This document shows positions 25,116 to 34,007 of a stretch of 39,816 nucleotides of DNA, piece after piece. The position numbers were made by a program, and so were the translations under genes. Every line of letters begins with the position of its first letter. The first letter of the stretch is position 1. The stretch is from CAWIUB01 sp963839175 (GTDB taxonomy: Bacteria; Actinomycetota; Actinomycetes; Mycobacteriales; Jatrophihabitantaceae), in NCBI GenBank assembly GCA_963839175.1, contig CAWIUB010000024.1:1-39816 (forward strand), given 5' to 3'. The notes beneath the pieces were generated by a model, which worked only from the letters and a program-made list of their open reading frames with translations, searched no databases and was not told where the DNA came from.

Positions 25116-27338
25116 CTACCCCTGCCGAGGCTCGTGCGCGAGCCAGACCACGCCGAGCGGGGGCAGGGTTCCGCAGACCGAGTACGGCAGGTCGTTCCAT
25201 GGCACGGCCTCGGGGGTGGCTTCGCCGAAGGACACCCCGCTGCCGCCGAATTGGGTCGCGTCGCTGTTGAGGATCTGCACCCATCGACCCGGCTCGGGGA
25301 CACCCACGCGGTGCTCGCGGACGACTGGGGTCAGGTTGGCGATGCACGCGACGGTGCGACCGTTGGTCGGGTAACGGAGGAACGACAGGACGCTGTGGTC
25401 CGCGTCGTTCGGGTCGATCCAGCGGAATCCGGTCCACTCGAAGTCCTGATCCCACAGCGCGGGTTCGTCGCGGTAGACGCTGTTGAGGGTGCGCACGAAC
25501 TGCTGGATGCCGCTGTGCTCGGCGTGGTCGAGCAGGTGCCAGTCGATGCTGCGGTCGTGGTGCCACTCGTCGTTCTGCCCGAGTTCGCCACCCATGAACA
25601 GCAACGGGCGACCCGGGTGGGCCCACATCCAGGCCAGCAGCGCGCGGAGATTCGCGAACTGCTGCCAGCGGTCACCCGGCATCTTGCCGAGCAACGATCC
25701 CTTGCCGTGCGCCACCTCATCGTGACTCAACGGAAGAACGAAATTCTCGTGGAATGCGTACAGCAGCGCGAACGTGATCTCGTGGTGGTGGTAGCGGCGG
25801 TGCGCCGGATCTCTGGAGAAGTAGACCAGCGTGTCATGCATCCAGCCCATATTCCATTTGAAGCCGAACCCCAGCCCGCCGAGGTAGGTGGGACGCGACA
25901 CCGCCGGCCAGGACGTCGACTCCTCAGCCACCAGCATCACCGATGGATGGTGACGGTAAACCAGCTCGTTGACCTCCTTGATGAAATCGATTGCCTCCAG
26001 GTTCTCGTTGCCGCCGAAGCGGTTGGTTATCCATTCACCTTCTCGGCGGGAATAGTCCAGATACAACACCGACGCGACCGCATCGACCCGCAGGCCGTCG
26101 AGATGGAATTCTTCGAGCCAGAACAGGGCGTTCGCTGACAGGAAATTGCGAACCTCGTGGCGTCCGTAGTTGAACACCAGCGTTCCCCAGTCCGGGTGCT
26201 CACCGAGGCGGGGGTCAGCGTGCTCGTAGAGGGCGGTGCCGTCGAAGCGGGCCAGCGCCCAGTCGTCTTTCGGGAAATGCGCGACCACCCAGTCCACGAG
26301 GACACCGATGCCAGCCTGGTGCAATCGGTCCACCAGGTAGCGGAAGTCGTCCGGAGAGCCGAACCGCGCGGTGGGCGCGTAGTACCCGGTGACCTGGTAG
26401 CCCCAGGAGCCGCCGAACGGATGCTCGGCCACCGGCAGCAGTTCCACGTGCGTGAAGCCGAGATCCCGTAGGTATGCCGGCAGCACGTCGGCCATCTCCC
26501 GATAGGTGAGCGGGCGCCATCGGCCCTCCGCGTCCTGCGTCAGGCGCCAGGAGCCCAGGTGGCACTCGTAGATGCACACCGCGGCGTGCAACAGGTCGGT
26601 GGTCTCCCGGTCGGCGTACCAGGCGGCGTCCTGCCACCGATAGCTGCTCTCGGCGATCACACTCCCGGTGGCCGGCGGCACCTCGGTCGCGAACGCGAAC
26701 GGATCCGCCCGCAGGCTCAGATGCCCGTGCTCGCTGAGCACTTCGAACTTGTACCGCGCGCCAGCCCGTGCGTCAGGCACGAACAGCTCCCACACCCCGG
26801 AACTGCCGAGCATCCGCATAGGGTGCACACGGCCGTCCCAGCCATTGAAGTCGCCCACCACGCGCACCGCTTGGGCGTTGGGGGCCCACACCGCGAACGA
26901 CGTGCCGGCGACGCCCTGGTGCACCCGCGGGTGGGCGCCCAGGTGCCGCCACAGCCCTTCGTGCCGTCCCTCGCCGAACAGGTGCAAGTCCAGCTCCCCG
27001 ACGGTGGGCCAGAACCGGTAGGGATCCTCGACAATCACCGTGACACCGTCCCGGTAGCTGACCTGCAGCCGGTAGTCCGGGACGCTGTCACCGGGCAGCG
27101 CGGTGGCGAACAATCCGGCAGGGTGAACGCGCTCCATCTCCGCCCGCTCATCACCAATCAGCACAGCCACCGCGACCGCCTCCGGCCGCCAAGCCCGGAC
27201 CAGCACACACCGGCGGCCGGCAGAATCGACCGCGAGCGACGCGCCGAGCAGGGTATGCGGGTCGTGATGCAACCCCGCGATCAACCCAGCGGCCTCGCCG
27301 TCATCGATCGTCAGGCTGACATCGACTGTGCTAGGCAT
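25116..27338 (-). CDS. 1,4-alpha-glucan branching enzyme
   Basis: A 740-aa GH13 enzyme that makes alpha-1,6 branches in glycogen. The domain order is an N-terminal beta-sandwich (GLIAGLHHDPHTLLGASLAV), a CBM48 (GTSFAVWAPNAQAVRVVGDF) and the barrel. Catalytic motifs are 'LDGLRVDAVASVLYLDYSR' (nucleophile Asp), 'VMLVAEESTSWPAVS' (acid/base Glu) and 'PLSHDEVAHGKGSLLGKM'. Length is normal for actinobacterial GlgB. The ATG at 27338 (AAGGGAG upstream) begins MPSTVDVSLTIDDGEAAGLI and is preferred over the in-frame start 33 bases upstream. No other glg gene is adjacent. Confidence 0.92.
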   Translation of the reverse strand: MPSTVDVSLTIDDGEAAGLIAGLHHDPHTLLGASLAVDSAGRRCVLVRAWRPEAVAVAVLIGDERAEMERVHPAGLFATALPGDSVPDYRLQVSYRDGVTVIVEDPYRFWPTVGELDLHLFGEGRHEGLWRHLGAHPRVHQGVAGTSFAVWAPNAQAVRVVGDFNGWDGRVHPMRMLGSSGVWELFVPDARAGARYKFEVLSEHGHLSLRADPFAFATEVPPATGSVIAESSYRWQDAAWYADRETTDLLHAAVCIYECHLGSWRLTQDAEGRWRPLTYREMADVLPAYLRDLGFTHVELLPVAEHPFGGSWGYQVTGYYAPTARFGSPDDFRYLVDRLHQAGIGVLVDWVVAHFPKDDWALARFDGTALYEHADPRLGEHPDWGTLVFNYGRHEVRNFLSANALFWLEEFHLDGLRVDAVASVLYLDYSRREGEWITNRFGGNENLEAIDFIKEVNELVYRHHPSVMLVAEESTSWPAVSRPTYLGGLGFGFKWNMGWMHDTLVYFSRDPAHRRYHHHEITFALLYAFHENFVLPLSHDEVAHGKGSLLGKMPGDRWQQFANLRALLAWMWAHPGRPLLFMGGELGQNDEWHHDRSIDWHLLDHAEHSGIQQFVRTLNSVYRDEPALWDQDFEWTGFRWIDPNDADHSVLSFLRYPTNGRTVACIANLTPVVREHRVGVPEPGRWVQILNSDATQFGGSGVSFGEATPEAVPWNDLPYSVCGTLPPLGVVWLAHEPRQG

Positions 27339-27480
27339 CCTGACTCCCTTCGCGCCACAACGATCCGCCACGGCCGCCCGCCCGTCTCGAAGTCTGCCCT
27401 CGGTCCGCGCGCCCCACTAGCGTGTGGGTCTCAAGAACCTTAGTTCGGGTGTCCGAGTTCCGTTCGGCGTGATCGCTTGA

Positions 27481-27835
27481 GTGCTCGTGTCGATCTTGTA
27501 TGCGGTTTTACGAACGGTGCTCGGCCTGCTCGTGCTGCGGGGTCGGGGCCGGGCTGTGACGGATGTCGAGCTGCTGGTGTTGCGGCACGAGGTGGCGGTG
27601 CTGCGCCGGCAGGTCGCTGGTCCGCGGTTGGCGCCGAAGGATCGGCTGGTGTTGGCGGCGCGGCGCTGTGTGGCGGGGACTGGGATCGTCAGCCCGGCGA
27701 CGCTGTTGCGGTGGCATCGGGATCTGGTCGCCCGTCGTTGGACTTGCCCGAGAACGAAGATGTCGGTGGGTGGCCGGCCGCCCACCGCGACGGTGATCCG
27801 AACATCGGTGGTTCGGCTGGCGCGGGAGAACCCGA
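27481..27835 (+). pseudogene. IS B transposase, N-terminal half
   Basis: Encodes VTDVELLVLRHEVAVLRRQV, 'GIVSPATLLRWHRDLVARRW' and 'VIRTSVVRLARENPS', where RIT copy 2 begins after the first base of the Ser codon. Compared with IS C it lacks a few residues in the 'LCRLLPRRVRGS' segment. Confidence 0.75.
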
Positions 27836-27969
27836 GTTATGTGAGGCCGCTGATTATGTGTAGCCGGGCGGATGCGTCGAGAGCGGCGTGGCGTGGTGGT
27901 CGTCCGAGCTTCACATAAGTTCTTGGCCGGCGCGACGCTTCACCTCCATCACAAGTCGTGGAGGTGGGG

Positions 27970-29220
27970 ATGTACGAAGCGTTCTGGAACGGGCTGTTCG
28001 ATGTTCGCTGGGAGGAGGCCCCGCTGGGGCCCGAGGCGATTCGGCTGGTCCTGAGGCTGCGCGGTCACGGCTTTGCCGAGCGAACGTGCCGGGACTACGG
28101 GCACGCCGTGGTCCATCTCGGCAGGGTCCTGCATGAAGAGTTGGGTAGCGATCAGGTTCGCGATGTCGGTGTGGTGGCGGACTTCCTCGCCGGTCATCTG
28201 CCGGTGTGTGACTGTTACCGCCGCCCAGTCGGCCGGGCAGAAGAGCCGGTCCGTAGGGGCTTGGCACATCTGCTGGAGATGCTCTGCGAGGAAGGCGCCA
28301 TTCCTGCGGTCGTGGTCCACGAACCGGCCTACCACGAGCTGCTCGAGGGGTACTGCCGGTTCCTGCGTGGTGATCGGGGCCTCGCCGAGACGACGGTGGT
28401 CAACTACCGACGGTACGTTCGCGACTTCTTGGTCAGCTGCGGCGATGCGGTGAGCCCGGCGGAGTTGGTGGCACTGGGTGCGGACGACCTGCTCGCGTTC
28501 AGCCACCGGCGAGGTGCGGCGTTGGGGCGCACGGCGTGGAATCACCTAGCCACGGCGTTGTCCAGCTTCTACCGATGGCTGGATCTGCGTGGACACGGGG
28601 GCGCGCACTTGGTGGCTGCGGTGCCGCTGCGGCGGCGCTACCGTCTCGCCGACGTGCCATGCGCCCTGCCGTGGGACCAGGTGAGCGCCTTACTCGCGGT
28701 CGTCGATCGGCACGAGCCGAATGGCCGACGCAACTACGCCATGTTGCTGCTGATCGCCACCTACGGCCTGCGCGGGTGCGAGGTTAGAGCGCTGCGATTG
28801 GGTGACATCGACTGGGCGCACGACGAGATTGTCATCTTCGCGCCCAAGACCGGCCGCCGCCGCCGATTGCCGCTGACCCGCCCGGCGGGTGAAGCGGTGT
28901 TGGACTACCTGCTGGAGGAGCGTCCCCGGTCACCTCATCGGGAGGTCTTTCTCTCCAGCCGCCCGCCCCACGGCCCACTGCGAAGCAAGATCAACCCCTG
29001 GTTGGGACGCCGGCTGGAGAAGGCGGGGATCGTGACCCCCCGCCGCGGAGCGCATGTGCTGCGACACTCGCTGGCAGTTCATTTGCTGCGCAGCGGAGAG
29101 ACGCTCAAGAGCATCGGTGACCTTCTCGGCCACCGCAGCCCGGACACGACCTTCATCTACACCAAGCTGCATGTCGAGGATCTCCGGATGGTTGCGCTGG
29201 ATCCGGCGGTGGTCTCGTGA
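27970..29220 (+). CDS. RitA tyrosine recombinase (copy 2)
   Basis: 416 aa, identical to copy 1 RitA except Glu for Lys at about residue 126 (LLEGYC instead of LLKGYC), in the N-terminal DNA-binding part. The catalytic R, HxxR, GH and Tyr are intact. Copy 3 has Lys, so the Glu is probably a private change of this copy. Confidence 0.85.
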   Translation: MYEAFWNGLFDVRWEEAPLGPEAIRLVLRLRGHGFAERTCRDYGHAVVHLGRVLHEELGSDQVRDVGVVADFLAGHLPVCDCYRRPVGRAEEPVRRGLAHLLEMLCEEGAIPAVVVHEPAYHELLEGYCRFLRGDRGLAETTVVNYRRYVRDFLVSCGDAVSPAELVALGADDLLAFSHRRGAALGRTAWNHLATALSSFYRWLDLRGHGGAHLVAAVPLRRRYRLADVPCALPWDQVSALLAVVDRHEPNGRRNYAMLLLIATYGLRGCEVRALRLGDIDWAHDEIVIFAPKTGRRRRLPLTRPAGEAVLDYLLEERPRSPHREVFLSSRPPHGPLRSKINPWLGRRLEKAGIVTPRRGAHVLRHSLAVHLLRSGETLKSIGDLLGHRSPDTTFIYTKLHVEDLRMVALDPAVVS

Positions 29221-30209
29221 CGACCGCCAACAGCTTCTCCGGACCTTTGGCGAGCGACTTTGCCGCCTTCGCGGCCACCTTGGAAGCCAGCGCCGTCGCC
29301 AACGAGACCACGCTGACGCAACTGCGGGCGCTGGATCGCTTCACCAGCCAGAAAGGCCTACCGGCTGGGACGATCGACGAAGATGTGGCCAGGGCATGGC
29401 TCACCGAATGCGTCTCGCGGGCATCGAGTACCCGCTGCGCGCGCTACCACCTGCTACGCCGCTTCTGCCGTTTCCTGGCGAAGCGTCGCCCGGGAACCTT
29501 CGTGCCCGGCGAGTCGCTTCGACCGCGCCGCCGACCGCCGAAGCCACCCCACATCTACTCCCGCGAGGAGGTGCGTGCGCTGTTGGCTGCCGCGCTCGTG
29601 CTGCGGGACTGGACCAGTGGGCATCGTTGCCCGATCCGGTCGAAGACCATGCACACGGTCATTCTGCTGCTGGTCACGTCCGGGTTGCGGATCTCTGAAG
29701 CGCTGCACCTCACGCTGCAGGACGTCGACCTGGTCGACGGTGTGCTCTCGATCCACCAATCGAAGTTCCGTAAGTCCCGGCTCGTGCCGGTCTCCACCGG
29801 GACGCTGGACCTCCTGCGCCGCTATCACGACCTGCGCGTCGCGGTGGCCCCAGCCGACCCCGCCGGGGCCTTCTTCGTCTCCGGTCGCGGCACCGCCTAC
29901 AGCACCTCGACCGTGCAAGCGATGTTCCACGACCTCACCGCTCAAGCGGGGCTGCGGGGGCCCGAGGGCCGCGGTCCCCGGCTGCATGACTTGCGGTCGA
30001 CTTTCGCTGTCACTCGTCTTCTGCAGTGGTATCGCGACGGCGAGGACGTCATGGCCCGGCTACCGTTGCTGAGCACCTACCTCGGCCACGCCTGCGTCAG
30101 CGACACCGAGGTCTACCTGCGCATCACCACCGCCCTTCTCGAGGAGGCGAGCACCCGCTTCCACGCCTTCGCCGAGGGTCTACTTCCACCGACCGGTGGC
30201 CAGTCATGA
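29217..30209 (+). CDS. RitB tyrosine recombinase (copy 2)
   Basis: 330 aa, same protein sequence as copy 1 RitB, with the same 4-base overlaps to RitA and RitC. Intact catalytic residues suggest the copy can still act. Confidence 0.85.
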   Translation: MTTANSFSGPLASDFAAFAATLEASAVANETTLTQLRALDRFTSQKGLPAGTIDEDVARAWLTECVSRASSTRCARYHLLRRFCRFLAKRRPGTFVPGESLRPRRRPPKPPHIYSREEVRALLAAALVLRDWTSGHRCPIRSKTMHTVILLLVTSGLRISEALHLTLQDVDLVDGVLSIHQSKFRKSRLVPVSTGTLDLLRRYHDLRVAVAPADPAGAFFVSGRGTAYSTSTVQAMFHDLTAQAGLRGPEGRGPRLHDLRSTFAVTRLLQWYRDGEDVMARLPLLSTYLGHACVSDTEVYLRITTALLEEASTRFHAFAEGLLPPTGGQS

Positions 30210-31219
30210 ACGCACAGACCCCGGTTCCGGGCTTGCTCCGCAGCTTCTTCGAGGACTACCTCGCCGGCCAACGTGACGTCAGCCCAAACACCATCTACGC
30301 CTACCGAGACGCCCTCAAACTCTTCCTCCGCTTCGCAGCACGACACAGCCGCCGCCAGGTGATCCGACTACAGCTGGTCGATCTCCGCGCCGAGGTCGTG
30401 CTGGGGTTCCTGAACTACCTGGAGTCCGACCGGAACAACAGCGCGGCCACCCGGAACTGCCGACTGGTCGCCATCCACCGCTTCTTCACCTACATCGCCG
30501 ACCAAGACCCCCGACACGCCGAGCTATGCCGCCGCGTGCTGGACGTCCCGCTCAAGAAGACCACGTCAAGCGCCATGACCTATCTCGATCAGGACGAGAT
30601 CAAAGCCCTGCTCGCCGCGCCGTCTTCTTCGCACCGTCTTGGCCTGCGTGACCGGGCGCTGCTGACCCTCCTCTACAACACCGGCGCTCGGGCCTCCGAG
30701 GCCGTGCAACTGAACATCAAAGACCTCCGTCTCGATGCACCCACCCAGCTACGCATCCTCGGAAAGGGACGCAAAGAACGAATCTGCCCGCTGTGGCAGG
30801 AGACAGTGGACGCCGTTCGCGCGTATCTCGACCAACGCGAAGACGGCACCCAGTCAAACGCACCGCTGTTTCTGAACGCCCATGGCAAGCGCATCAGCCG
30901 CTTCGGCGTCGGGACCATCCTCAAACGCAACGTCGCGGCGGCAGCCACACCCCAGCCGTCGCTCGCCGCCAAGAATGTCAGCCCGCACACACTCCGCCAC
31001 ACCACGGCTCTGCACCTGCTCCAGGCCGGCGTCGAACTCAACGTCATCAGGTCCTGGCTCGGACACGTCAGCATCACCACCACGAGCCAGTACATCGAGA
31101 TCGACATGGCCATGAAACGCAAGGCGATCGAACGCTGCCCGCCTCCCGTTCCCGTTCAAGACGGCGAGAGCCGCTGGCATGCCAGCAAGGACATCGTCCA
31201 GTGGCTCGAAGACCTCTGA
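30206..31219 (+). CDS. RitC tyrosine recombinase (copy 2)
   Basis: 337 aa, same protein sequence as copy 1 RitC. The stop is followed by the right-end heptamers and then the MITE at 31341. Confidence 0.85.
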   Translation: MNAQTPVPGLLRSFFEDYLAGQRDVSPNTIYAYRDALKLFLRFAARHSRRQVIRLQLVDLRAEVVLGFLNYLESDRNNSAATRNCRLVAIHRFFTYIADQDPRHAELCRRVLDVPLKKTTSSAMTYLDQDEIKALLAAPSSSHRLGLRDRALLTLLYNTGARASEAVQLNIKDLRLDAPTQLRILGKGRKERICPLWQETVDAVRAYLDQREDGTQSNAPLFLNAHGKRISRFGVGTILKRNVAAAATPQPSLAAKNVSPHTLRHTTALHLLQAGVELNVIRSWLGHVSITTTSQYIEIDMAMKRKAIERCPPPVPVQDGESRWHASKDIVQWLEDL

Positions 31220-31340
31220 GCGGCCGAAAAGTTATGTGCACCCCCGACACCCGTCCTGGCTGGCATCCCCAGCTCAACAGCATGACGTCGACGGTTCTCT
31301 CAGGCCACTCCACATAATCTTTGGCCTCACATAACTCGGG

Positions 31341-31524
31341 ACATGCTTATCCGGTTAGTTCAGGTATCGGGGTTCCCGAGGCCACGGCGACAAGAGGAGG
31401 GGCCGGGCGCCAGAGGCCGCCATGCGTCTGCAGGATTGGCGTTCTTAGCTTGCGAGCGCACGCCGGAACTCCATGCGCGCATGGGCATCTACGGCTCCCA
31501 CCTGAAGTAACCGGATAAGCATGA
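31341..31524. mobile_element. 184-bp MITE with IS1595-like ends
   Basis: The left end ACATGCTTATCCGGTTAG(TTCAGGT) matches the complement of its right end at 23 of 25 positions. It also matches the right terminus of the IS1595 element at 16700-16728. It has no gene. The 8 bases before it, AACTCGGG, are the complement of the IS1595 target duplication in the other nest. A matching 3' duplication is not evident. Confidence 0.75.
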
Positions 31525-31525
31525 C

Positions 31526-31553
31526 CGGGAAATGTTGAGCTCAACATTTCCCG
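31526..31553. repeat. 28-bp perfect palindrome, copy 2
   Basis: Identical to 15604-15631. It directly precedes the Ser-Trp codons that resume the IS B transposase. Confidence 0.85.
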
Positions 31554-32265
31554 AGCTGGGGTCATCGCCGCATCCACGGTGAGCTGGTCGGCGTCGGCTA
31601 CCGGGTCTCGCCCGCGACGGTGTGGAACATCCTGCGCCGGGCGGGTATCGACCCCGCGCCGCGACGCAGCGGGCCCACGTGGCGGGAGTTCTGCCGGGCG
31701 CAGGCGAGGACGATGCTGGCCTGCGACTTCTTCACCGTGGACACCGTGTTGCTGCGCCGGATCTATGTGTTCTTCCTCCTCGAGGTCGGTTCGCGTCAGG
31801 TCCACATCCTCGGGATCACCCCGGCATCCGACCGGGCAGTGGGTGACCCAGCAAGCCCGCAACCTCGTGATGACGATGGGGGAGCGGGCCGCGGGCTTCC
31901 GGTTTCTGGTCCGAGACCGCGACGCGACGTTCACCGCCAGCTTCGATGAGCTGTTCGCTGACGCGGGCATCGCGGTACTGCGCAGTCCACCCCGGGCCCC
32001 GAAAGCGAACGCCTACGCCGAGCGGTGGGTCAGCACCGTCCGCCGCGAGTGCCCGGACCGGCTGCTGATCTTCCACGAACGACAGCTCGTGCGGGTGCTG
32101 GCCGATTACGAGACCCACTACAACACCCACCGGCCGCAGCGATCCCTTGATCAGCGGCCGCCGATCGTCAGCCTCGCCGTTCTTCCCGGCCAGAGCCTCA
32201 GCCCAACGATTTGGCGAACCGACGTCCTCGGCGGCCCGATCCACGAACACCGACATGCTGCTTGA
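31554..32265 (+). pseudogene. IS B transposase, C-terminal rve half
   Basis: Resumes with SWGHRRIHGELVGVGYRVSP and continues through the core: ACDFFTVDTVLLRRIYVFFL, LVRDRDATFTASFDELFADA, ANAYAERWVSTVRRECPDRL, NTHRPQRSLDQRPP. It ends GGPIHEHRHAA. A one-base frameshift near 31840 separates 'VHILGIT' from 'WVTQQARNLVM'. Catalytic acidic residues are present. Confidence 0.75.
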
Positions 32266-32313
32266 TCGGATGCGCGCAGCTATCCGAACGGATCGAGGTT
32301 CTTGAGCCCCACA

Positions 32314-32474
32314 GGCGCACAATCCGGCCACTGGGCGCGCCGGTCACCCGCGGCGGCCCGACCGTAGGACTCCGATGCACACGGCCTCGCGAGATAGGGA
32401 CTTGTTCCGATGCCGGGGCCCGGTTTAGTCACGCAATCTCGAATGGCAGAGCGCATGAGAAACATGGAGGACAG
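32314..32474. other. Intergenic, upstream of whiB region
   Basis: No gene. Any promoter and leader for the small ORF and the WhiB gene would lie here and at 32622-32711. Confidence 0.4.
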
Positions 32475-32621
32475 GTGTACACCCACTTGACTGAAATCGA
32501 GGCGGACTACCGGCGTGATCGGATCGCCGAGGAGTACCGCAGCGGCCAGCGTCGGCACAGGCGCCCGCGACGCACCCACCAGGAGCGGCGCTGGGGTGTT
32601 GTTCGGCGCCACACCGCGTGA
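32475..32621 (+). CDS. Small basic hypothetical protein
   Basis: A 48-aa frame from a GTG preceded by GGAGG: YTHLTEIEADYRRDRIAEEY and an Arg-rich tail (RRHRRPRRTHQERRW). It is 90 bases upstream of the WhiB-like gene on the same strand. The predicted protein is soluble and helical with a basic tail. It might be a real small gene or a leader peptide for the regulator; the sequence does not decide. Confidence 0.4.
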   Translation: MYTHLTEIEADYRRDRIAEEYRSGQRRHRRPRRTHQERRWGVVRRHTA

Positions 32622-32711
32622 CGGCCGCGACCCAGCCAGACCGCGATACGCGGCCCGCGGCTGCTGGCCAGCTGCCCGACCGAGCCGAGATCGGTCGCCA
32701 GCACTGCTGCG

Positions 32712-32990
32712 GTGATCGGGCCAGCCCTCGACCCGATCTCGCGGCGTAGTCCGGCGGATCTGCCGTGCCGGGTGCTGAACCCGGACCTCTGGTTCGCCGA
32801 GACGCCGGCGGCGCTCGAGCAGGCCAAGCAGTTCTGCGCCGGCTGCCCGGCCCGGGTTGCCTGCCTGGCCGGGGCGATCAGCCGCCGGGAGCCGTGGGGC
32901 GTCTGGGGCGGCGAGATCTTCGACCACGGTCAGATCATCGCCCGCAAGCGCTCGCGAGGGCGTCCGCGCAAGAACGACGTCGCCGCTTGA
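32712..32990 (+). CDS. WhiB7-like iron-sulfur transcription regulator
   Basis: A 92-aa WhiB-family protein. Four Cys for a [4Fe-4S] cluster are at residues 19, 42, 45 and 51 (PCRV, FCAGC, ACLAG), the turn REPWGVWGGE is at 60-68, and a C-terminal AT-hook RGRPRK is at 82-87. The AT-hook plus 'EPWGVWGGE' is typical of WhiB7, which in mycobacteria binds SigA and AT-rich promoters to activate intrinsic antibiotic-resistance genes. The GTG start at 32712 fits the family length. An upstream attenuator, as in known whiB7 genes, may be present but is not obvious. Confidence 0.85.
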   Translation: MIGPALDPISRRSPADLPCRVLNPDLWFAETPAALEQAKQFCAGCPARVACLAGAISRREPWGVWGGEIFDHGQIIARKRSRGRPRKNDVAA

Positions 32991-33038
32991 ACGACGGCGG
33001 CGGTGTATCCCACGAAATGTCTGTTGCCGCTGCGACCC

Positions 33039-33380
33039 TCAAGTCTGGGTTCGGTCAGCGCGGGCCGCCAGACCCGCCCAGGTACTCAACGCCTGAGAGA
33101 GTTTGCGTTGAGATTCGGCCCAGGCCGCTGCGATCTCAGCGAGTTCTCGCTGGGATTCGGCCCATTGGGTGATCCGGTTGGACAACTCGCGCTGGGACTC
33201 GACGAACACCTGCAGTGGCTCCGCGAACGCGGCGAAGAACTGCAGCGTGCTGCGCTGCAGATCTGGGAGGTCCTTGTCTGGCCCGTTCGGCAAAGCGGTT
33301 CGGAAGAAAGACAACCAGCTGTCCTGTAGTTGCGCGAGGGCTTTGTCGAACTGGAAGCCCGCGTCGCTGCTTTCACTCAT
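33039..33380 (-). CDS. Helical repeat hypothetical protein
   Basis: A 113-aa protein starting MSESSDAGFQFDKALAQLQD. The C-terminal half has three turns of a 14-15 residue unit around (W)AESQREL (FVESQRELSNRITQ, WAESQRELAEIAAA, WAESQRKLSQALST). This gives an amphipathic helix reminiscent of phasin-like or other surface-associating proteins. GAAGAGG lies upstream of the ATG. It is divergent from nothing and convergent with whiB. No function assigned. Confidence 0.55.
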   Translation of the reverse strand: MSESSDAGFQFDKALAQLQDSWLSFFRTALPNGPDKDLPDLQRSTLQFFAAFAEPLQVFVESQRELSNRITQWAESQRELAEIAAAWAESQRKLSQALSTWAGLAARADRTQT

Positions 33381-33549
33381 GGGTACCTCTTCGCTGCGGC
33401 GGTTCGGGAAGTGAGCAACAGGATCGTGAACGGCCTCGGGTCAACGGTGACCACCTCGTTCTCGAACCTACCGAACTTGCCCCGGACGCGCGCCCGCTCG
33501 CCGTCAAGCGCCCAGTTGAGACTTGCGCCTGGCGTGTCCGCGTCCCCTG

Positions 33550-33885
33550 TCAGCGAGGCTGGGGGGCGGAAACGGCTGGACCTCTCGGAGGTTGCTTGGT
33601 GACGAAGGCTCGCCGCATCGCCGCGAAGTTATGACGGTCGTCGTAGATGTCTCGGCTCATCTCGGTGAGCTCGTGGACCCGGTAGGTGTCCAGCGGTCTG
33701 CGTCGTTCGTCCTCGGCCCGGCCGGCGCACTTGGCCTCGAGCAACCCGTCGTAGTCGTCCCGCGTGGCCAGCGCCGCGGCATACTCGTCCACCGTCTGAT
33801 CGAACTCCTGGCGCGACCCCGGCACCACCTTCCGCACATTGTCGGTTCTGTAAATGTGCACTTGACCCCAGCAACAGATCGCTTC
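33550..33885 (-). pseudogene. C-terminal enzyme fragment, possibly HypX-like
   Basis: The frame encodes 'VRKVVPGSRQEFDQTVDEYA', 'LATRDDYDGLLEAKCAGRAE' and 'RRRPLDTYRVHELTEMSRDI'. The pattern 'RRPL..YR..EL..M…R..FV' is like the C-terminus of HypX/HoxX-type enoyl-CoA-hydratase-related proteins. Upstream (to 34011) the frame turns into Arg-rich noise, so the N-terminal part is missing. Assignment is tentative. Confidence 0.3.
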
Positions 33886-34007
33886 ATCTGCGCGTCGCCG
33901 TGCGTCGACCGCCAGCGTGGGAAGCCGCACCGATCGAGACCTCTTTGTGTCAAGTGCGGGAGTCGGCCTGCTCCTGCGCCGGGATTGTCGGCCGGTGCTC
34001 GCCGGCG
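33886..34007. other. No gene seen
   Basis: Short non-coding stretch between two truncated fragments; it contains tttgtgtcaagt, also found at 1770, perhaps an old element end. Confidence 0.3.

Larger units (their letters stand above)
27836..31335 (+). mobile_element. RIT element copy 2
   Basis: 3500 bp, same ends and heptamer layout as copy 1 at a constant offset of 11102. The only coding difference I found is A to G at 28345 (Lys to Glu in RitA). Here the RIT is in the same orientation as the interrupted transposase gene. The flanks are cccga on the left and tcggg on the right. Confidence 0.85.
27423..32313 (+). mobile_element. IS copy B (rve-type), split by nested elements
   Basis: Ends TGTGGGTCTCAAGAACCT at 27423 and complement of TGTGGGGCTCAAGAACCTC ending at 32313. 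The IS itself is about 1.17 kb, in halves 27423-27835 and 31554-32313. Between them are RIT copy 2, a 184-bp MITE and the 28-bp palindrome. Relative to the transposase gene this is the same order as in IS A. Confidence 0.75.

Noticed and set aside
25134..26138. Plus-strand frames opposite glgB
   Set aside because: Shadows of the branching enzyme; codon positions and protein content favour glgB.
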